Origin: Streptomyces sp. MJM8645
GTDB lineage: Bacteria > Actinomycetota > Actinomycetes > Streptomycetales > Streptomycetaceae
Assembly (NCBI RefSeq): GCF_001625365.1
Contig: NZ_LJJF01000001.1
Coordinates: forward strand, 6,931,501 to 6,995,500
DNA length: 64,000 bases
Reading direction: 5' to 3'
Part shown: piece after piece, positions 60,001 through 64,000 of the stretch
How the letters are laid out: each line of letters begins with the position of its first letter
How positions within the stretch are numbered: position 1 is the first letter of the stretch
Notes under the pieces: generated by a model
Database searches by the model: none
Seen by the model: the letters and a program-made list of their open reading frames with translations, nothing else
Told to the model about the DNA's origin: nothing
Position numbers and translations under genes: made by a program

Positions 60001-63000
60001 TGCGGCGGCTGCTGAGGCTGCTCGTAAGGCGAAGGAGGCGTCTGGTCCGCCGAAGGCGGATGAGGAGGCGCCCAAGGAGCCTGGTGGCGACGGTGAGAAG
60101 GAGCCGCTGCCCGATCCCGCGTACTTGACGCAGGCCGAGCTGCACCGGCAGCTGCGTGAGCAGGGCGAGGCGGATCGCAAGGCGAAGGCGCTGTCGGATC
60201 CGTCCTTCGTGGAGCGCGAGGAGGCCAAGGCTCTGGCCGACGCCAAGAGGCCGCGTTCGACACGGGAGCTCAAATTCCGCACGATCGACGATCTGAACGC
60301 CAAGAAGGAGGGCGACGGCTCCGGTGCCGCCGCGCCGGACTCCGGCTCGGACGGGCGGCCCGAGGGCGGGCCCGGCCCTGCCGGTAGCGGAGTGCAGGAC
60401 CGAGGACGGTCCGAGGGCAGCCAGACCCAGGTGGAGCCGGCCCCCGCCGACTCCGAGGGTCCGGGTGGTGGCGAGCAGCAAGGTCCGGATCGTAAGTCCG
60501 GGGTTCACGGGCTCGGTGACCTGAAGGATTCGGGGAAGGGTAAGGCTCCGGCGGAGAAGTTCCCCGGCGCGGGGCACTTGTTGACGGATGATGCTCCGCC
60601 GGTGCCGCCGAAGGACGGGGCGGAGGGTTCGGGTGGTGGCGAGCAGCTGCGCCCGGATCGGAAGTCCGGGGTTCACGGGTTCGATGACCTGAAGGATTCG
60701 GGGAAGGGTAAGGCTCCGGCGGAGAAGTTCCCCGGTCAGGGGCGGACGGCTGCTGGTCCGCCGGCGGTGCCGCCGAAGGACGGGGTGGTTGAGGGTCCGG
60801 GTGGTGGTGCTGGGACGGTGCCTCCGGATCGGAAGTCCGGGGTTCACGGGCTTGGTGATGTGAAGGGTCCGGAGGTCAAGGCTCCGGTGGAGAAGTTCCC
60901 CGGTCAGGGGCGGACGGCTGCTGGTCCGCCGTCGGTGCCGCCGAAGGATGGGGTGGTTGAGGGTTCGGGCGGTGGTACTGGGACGGTGCCTCCGGATCGG
61001 AAGACGGGCGTTCACGGGCTTGGCGATGTGAAGGGTCCGGGCAAGGAGAAGGCTCCGGCGGAGAAGTTCCCCGGCGAGGGGCACCTGCTGACGGACGAGA
61101 CCGTGGCGGGCCCGCAGGAGGAGCACCCGCCGGCGGTGCCGCCGAAGGAGGAGGGGAAGCAGGGCTCGGACGGTGGCGAGCAGCAGCAGCCGGCTCCGAA
61201 GTCCGGGATCCACGGGTTCGGCGACCTGAAGGATTCGGGCACGGCGGGGTCGGAGGGCAAGACCCCGGCTGAGAAGTTCCCCGGCAAGGGAGCCAAGCTG
61301 GGCGGCGAGGACGCCACCCGGGACGGGCGGGTCACCGAGTCCGGCCAGCGGGACCAGCGCCGCGACGCCGCCGAGCAGCGCCGGGAGGAGCAGAAGAACG
61401 ATCCGGCCTTCCAGCAGGAGGCCGCGCGGCGCGCACAGGAGGCCGCGGAGGCGGAGACGAAGCTGGCCGAGCGCCGGAAGCAGCGGGCGGCCGACGCGGC
61501 CGTCCGCGCCGAGGCCGACCGGCAGGCCCTCAAGGAACGGGAGCGGCTGCGCGCCGAGGAGGAGGCCCGCGAGCAGCAGCGGGAGACCGAGCGGCAGCGT
61601 CTGCGGGCCGAGGAGGATCAGCGGGAAACCGAGCGGCAGGTACGCCGGGAGGCCGCCGAGGACGCCGCCGAGGAGGCCGAGTGGCAGCAGCAGTTGGCCG
61701 ACCTGCGGGACAAGTCGGGTGGCGGCGGCGGTCTGCACGGCGATGTCTCCCTGGCCGAGGCGCGGAGGCTGCTCGCCGAACACCGCTCCAACGGGGTCGC
61801 CGACCCTGCTCACCGGCTGGCCTCCGAACTGGGCATCAACGTCGAGTCGTTGCGGCGTCATGGCCTGATGCCTGGGTTTGCGGGAGGACCGGGGGAGCGC
61901 GGACCCGGCGCCAAGGCGGAGCACATCGAGCCGACGTCCGACCGGAACCGACTCGGCGGCGACGACACCGCTCTCGCCCCCAAGACCGCCAAGTCCGCGA
62001 AGAAGGCCGCTCAGCCGGCGTCCGTCGTGACCCGAGGTATCGACGGCGCCGGTGGCACCGTCGACCGGGATGCGCTGGACCACGCCGCCAGGGAACTCGC
62101 CAACGAACCGGGCGAGTCGACGACCGTACCGCCCGGCGAGGTGTCCTCGGCGTCCGCGCCGTCCTCGCGGGAGAAGCTGGCCGCGGGGGCGTTGCTCAAG
62201 CTGCACGACGACCTCTTCCACCCGGACGCGCCCCCCGGTGGGGTCACCCGCGAGTTCGAAAGGGTCCGGGCGTTGCGGCGCCTGGAGCGTCTCGCCCGTG
62301 ACGAGTACCGGATGCGGGTGCCCTTCCTGACCGGCGGCTGGCTGGGCGGCATGGCCCACGAACTGCACGCGCTGCCCGACCGGCAGCGCCCGGTGCCGGA
62401 GCACCTGCGGAGGCTGGTGGACACGGCCGTGCTGGTCGACCCGGCGCTGACCGGGGCCGCCCTCCGGGCCGCCCTGCGGGAGCGGCTGGCGGCGGACACG
62501 CCGCCGGTGGACGCACCGCACGAGGAGCCCGTCGCGGCCCCCGACCAGGTCGAACCCGCGCCGCAGGGGCAGGAGCCGCGCGAAGAGGAGTACCGGACCC
62601 GCCTGGTGACCACGCCCGGTGGAGCCGTGGTCGCGCTGGAGGTGCGGGGAGAAAGCTGGTCGGAGGCGCCGCCGGAGCTGCTGGAGACCGCGCGCAACGT
62701 CTACTACTGGAACGATCCCAAGAAGGTGTCCGACGGCGGCCCCAAACCCGTCCCGCAGCCTGGGACCGAGCCCGGCGCCGATGCGCCGGAGACGAGCAAG
62801 CACTACAGCCTGACCGACGTCACCGGGCCCGAACCGCTCCTGGTGCTGATGCCCAAGAAGCTCGACGACCTCGACCCCGAGAAGCTCGCCGAGGGCGTGG
62901 CGTCCGACCTGCCGCTCGACCGCATCACCCCGGAAACCCCGCTGGTGCTCGTCGGCCCTGCGAGCCTGGGGGCGGACTTGGTGTTCCCCCGTGCCCTGGC

Positions 63001-64000
63001 CAAGGCGACGGGGCGGACCGTGTGGACCAACTCCGTGGCGACCTCGATGTCCGGCGGTGTCATCAGGGTGAAGGGCAGACTGCGCTCCGCACTGGCGGAC
63101 AAGCCGGGCGCGAAGGTGGAGCGAGGGTTCTGGATCAAGGAGGTTCCGCCGGACCCGGCCCTCGTGGAGGAGCAGGGTTCCCACACCGTCCAGGTCAGGA
63201 AGGTCCACAAGGACAACGGCCGCTTGGTCGACTCGAACTCGACCTACCCGATCGACGCGACGGACCTCGACAGCCAGCCCATCCTGTTCCCGCTCGGCGG
63301 GCAGTCGGGAGGCCGGCTCTTCCGGGACGACTCGCTCACCCGGAACTGGGAGAAGGTGCGGGACGGGTTCGACCCGACCAACCCGCACTTCGAGTACCTG
63401 CCGTCCGACTTCTACGACCAGGAGGACATCGCGGCCGCCGGGGCCTCGGACAACCCCGACCTCAGCACGATCGGGCTCGTCCCCTGGAACGTCGCGGCCC
63501 CGATCTACGCGGTCATGACGCACGCCACGCACCTCGCGACGTTCCTGCCCACGCTGTCGAAGCAGACGGACGGGACCAGGAAGGTCCACCTCTCGGGCGA
63601 CGCGTTGGGCCAGGTCATCCGCAGGCGGCCCAGTTTCCGGCGCATGCCCCCCGACGCCCAGATCGTGCTGTTCGCCTGCCAGGCGGGCGCCCGCGGGGAC
63701 AACGGCCAGGTGGTGGCGCAGCAGTTCGCCAACGCCACCGGCAGGGTCGTCTGGGCGGCCACGACCTCGGTCAACGTGGCCGCCGGTCAGCGCTACGCCC
63801 CGCTCGGCCTCCTCAGTGACGAGCACGGCACCCGAGGCCGTTGGGTCAAGTTCGTGCCGGGTACGGAACCGGAAACCGAGCAGGGTTCGCACCCGCCGGC
63901 GAAGGCGGTGGACCCGAAAAAGAAGAAGAAGGACGACACGGCGAAGTCGAAGGACAGGCGCCTCGGGGCACTCGGCGAGACCGGGCAGGGCGGCGTCCCG
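57065..64000 (+). CDS. Giant WXG100-like polymorphic-toxin-type protein (partial, runs off the window)
   Basis: Open for at least 2312 codons from ATG 57065 to the window edge. Residues 1-110 form a WXG100-like hairpin (QQFEGQTAEAFEQDMGRFVG, with FxG at the WxG place), followed by two hydrophobic stretches (IGQIVQLLIEIALAIFWSPF and VILMHTFFGVVGGLVMDGII) and a Lys/Ala-rich segment. Then come Pro-Lys-Asp repeats, 60-residue repeats, KSGVHG repeats and a Glu/Arg-rich coiled coil. Later regions end with VLFACQAGARGDNGQVVAQQ (about residue 2200), like the region named lonely Cys domain in streptomycete toxins. Likely a T7SS effector; the toxin tip would lie beyond the window. Confidence 0.85.
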   Translation, partial: MAHSSIQVSPGVATFFHILTGMPWPESNEGLLRDVRDEYKTLSEELPQLEAYIVDLVAKCRQQFEGQTAEAFEQDMGRFVGQGKEGTNYIATATELCKQLSEFAGKVANTVEYTKWMIIGQIVQLLIEIALAIFWSPFTAGTSLLAVEPVKQVVKTIIINLLKKLLQVILMHTFFGVVGGLVMDGIIQGIQFGQGNRHEWDKDLTKQAAIFGAISGIIAGPLHLLGMGLGKLFGKMFGKLFVSKELSASLKNLAAGIAKGGTKEFANLGAKELGNVGAKELGNAGAKGLGKAGAKEAGAGAGRAIGDEAANKFANSLEKLLRENSAFLSKGFAAGGKTGAKAGAQFAENMAKSFEKHLGPALGKDLARELGTAFGKEFAQKWAKSGEARAGLAAALREIANNSKVATGELKLLAEKLPELAGRVGKMNTMFVLGHVLGEQVKNGLNQYLTEGFYNLIFEPNHEFSASGASFLSGFLMGGARHLMHGLTSPLMTKYVNFVRDLQHADIPHDGSKYFHPLHPLTLLSVATNLSGHAAPFPVPRLGERLPAPTEGGPHLTSTEGGGRTTSLTPPSGSHRTDGGPSTEGGSKTDGGSNAAGTEGGKSTGPKPSIGTETPGGDKTSKPGSQTGNGGRTTPDPATRRPTESGGDQGKQTGGNTATAGGGDPKPDPRPAPKPDPKPDPKPDPKPDPKPDPKPDPKPDPKPDPKPDPKPDPKPDHTPDPPNPDRTTDPKRDPNPDPKPDHKPDPKPSKEGDGRPPKTEGGPDGSKDPDPNGPRKDTPKSEYELQREHLREQRLQGEKDRAAAAEAARKAREALDPSQADGDGVKKSGDGEKEPRPDPMYTAQGEIHRDLRAQGELQRDLRAQAEAARKAREASGPSQADGDGVKKSGDGEEEPRPDPMYTAQGEIHRDLRAQGELQRDLRAQAEAARKAREASGPSQADGDGVKKSGDGEKEPQPDPGYSSQAEAFRQLREQGEKDRAAAAEAARKAKEASGPPKADEEAPKEPGGDGEKEPLPDPAYLTQAELHRQLREQGEADRKAKALSDPSFVEREEAKALADAKRPRSTRELKFRTIDDLNAKKEGDGSGAAAPDSGSDGRPEGGPGPAGSGVQDRGRSEGSQTQVEPAPADSEGPGGGEQQGPDRKSGVHGLGDLKDSGKGKAPAEKFPGAGHLLTDDAPPVPPKDGAEGSGGGEQLRPDRKSGVHGFDDLKDSGKGKAPAEKFPGQGRTAAGPPAVPPKDGVVEGPGGGAGTVPPDRKSGVHGLGDVKGPEVKAPVEKFPGQGRTAAGPPSVPPKDGVVEGSGGGTGTVPPDRKTGVHGLGDVKGPGKEKAPAEKFPGEGHLLTDETVAGPQEEHPPAVPPKEEGKQGSDGGEQQQPAPKSGIHGFGDLKDSGTAGSEGKTPAEKFPGKGAKLGGEDATRDGRVTESGQRDQRRDAAEQRREEQKNDPAFQQEAARRAQEAAEAETKLAERRKQRAADAAVRAEADRQALKERERLRAEEEAREQQRETERQRLRAEEDQRETERQVRREAAEDAAEEAEWQQQLADLRDKSGGGGGLHGDVSLAEARRLLAEHRSNGVADPAHRLASELGINVESLRRHGLMPGFAGGPGERGPGAKAEHIEPTSDRNRLGGDDTALAPKTAKSAKKAAQPASVVTRGIDGAGGTVDRDALDHAARELANEPGESTTVPPGEVSSASAPSSREKLAAGALLKLHDDLFHPDAPPGGVTREFERVRALRRLERLARDEYRMRVPFLTGGWLGGMAHELHALPDRQRPVPEHLRRLVDTAVLVDPALTGAALRAALRERLAADTPPVDAPHEEPVAAPDQVEPAPQGQEPREEEYRTRLVTTPGGAVVALEVRGESWSEAPPELLETARNVYYWNDPKKVSDGGPKPVPQPGTEPGADAPETSKHYSLTDVTGPEPLLVLMPKKLDDLDPEKLAEGVASDLPLDRITPETPLVLVGPASLGADLVFPRALAKATGRTVWTNSVATSMSGGVIRVKGRLRSALADKPGAKVERGFWIKEVPPDPALVEEQGSHTVQVRKVHKDNGRLVDSNSTYPIDATDLDSQPILFPLGGQSGGRLFRDDSLTRNWEKVRDGFDPTNPHFEYLPSDFYDQEDIAAAGASDNPDLSTIGLVPWNVAAPIYAVMTHATHLATFLPTLSKQTDGTRKVHLSGDALGQVIRRRPSFRRMPPDAQIVLFACQAGARGDNGQVVAQQFANATGRVVWAATTSVNVAAGQRYAPLGLLSDEHGTRGRWVKFVPGTEPETEQGSHPPAKAVDPKKKKKDDTAKSKDRRLGALGETGQGGVP
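59085..59300 (+). repeat. DPKP tetrapeptide repeat tract in the giant gene
   Basis: About 18 tandem 12-base units encoding Asp-Pro-Lys-Pro with few variants (DPRPAPKP, DHTPDPPN, DPKRDPNP). It probably forms a stiff, extended linker between the N-terminal secretion part and the repeat region. Confidence 0.9.
59477..59940 (+). repeat. 180-bp tandem repeats, almost identical at DNA level
   Basis: Period exactly 180 bases: unit 1 starts at 59477, unit 2 at 59657, a partial unit 3 at 59837. Units 1 and 2 differ by a few bases (for example GATCCG versus GGTCCG). They encode the 60-residue block beginning AEAARKAREA(L/S)(D/G)PSQADGDG. The DNA identity suggests a recent duplication or gene conversion. 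Local third-position GC is visibly lower than in flanking DNA. Confidence 0.88.
60480..61290 (+). repeat. Five KSGVHG protein repeats in the giant gene
   Basis: The motif KSGVHGLGDLKDSGKGKAPA plus EKFPG recurs at about 60487, 60655, 60826, 60995 and 61197, separated by PPVPPKDG-type linkers. The period is about 165-200 bases. The motif is Gly/Lys-rich and its function is unknown. Confidence 0.85.

Noticed and set aside
59085..61290. Possible CRISPR array suggested by regular repeats
   Set aside because: The repeats are contiguous in-frame coding units with no unique spacers of constant length.
56885..63892. A single 2335-residue open frame on the minus strand
   Set aside because: It is the antisense shadow of the giant gene. 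Its composition (long runs of Leu/Arg/Gly/Val/Gln) follows from complementing Pro/Lys/Glu/Ala codons, and the plus-strand frame has real domains and a ribosome binding site.

Overview
The window is very GC-rich with a strong third-position G/C bias. It carries roadblock/LC7 proteins, XRE-DUF397 pairs, a GPP34 protein, a mycothiol-dependent dehydrogenase and a type VII secretion locus. This combination indicates a filamentous actinomycete, most likely a member of Streptomycetaceae (Streptomyces or Kitasatospora). The genus cannot be fixed from the sequence alone. I saw no rRNA, tRNA or CRISPR array.

Layout. 0-8.5 kb: a GntR-controlled membrane protein pair, an orphan KdpD-like protein whose phosphoacceptor histidine is replaced by glutamine, a universal stress protein, a small membrane protein, an APC permease and a Clp-N-type protein. 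8.5-8.67 kb: a small non-autonomous mobile element (MITE) with CTAG duplications. 8.66-11 kb: a cluster of roadblock-like proteins around a DUF4388-like protein. 11.4-17 kb: accessory DNA with a GPP34 protein, DUF3592-like proteins, an intact and a ghost DUF397 gene, an XRE regulator with a homopolymer frameshift, an orphan ATP-grasp-type RiPP precursor whose maturation genes are missing, and a small secreted protein. 17-32.9 kb: mainly metabolic genes and transporters, namely a FAD reductase, SnoaL-like and MBL proteins, an MFS/ArsR pair with a perfect operator, PhzF, two APH-like kinases, a LysR/MFS pair, a P450-ferredoxin operon, mycothiol-dependent formaldehyde detoxification (mscR plus MBL) and a DinB protein. 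33-38.8 kb: a Ser/Thr kinase, then two diverged copies of a TetR-agmatine deiminase module linked by a shared operator motif. One deiminase is cytosolic and the other is a predicted Tat lipoprotein. 38.8-42 kb: a Tat-exported phospholipase C with a long C-terminal extension.

42.2-64 kb is one coherent type VII (ESX-like) secretion locus. Leftward are a large protein with an ADP-ribosyltransferase-like C-terminus and the three-ATPase motor EccC. Rightward, from the same 326-bp intergenic region, are EccD, EccB, two small Esx-like proteins, two further associated proteins, a YbaB-like protein and a small helical protein. Last comes a giant WXG100-like, repeat-rich toxin-type gene that starts at 57065 and is still open at the window edge (at least 2312 codons). 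EccE and the mycosin protease are not seen in the window.

The most notable points are the T7SS locus with its giant substrate-like protein, the shared TetR operator in the duplicated deiminase modules, the remnant RiPP locus, the MITE, and three enzymes or sensors with altered signature residues (KdpD-like, P450, MBL).
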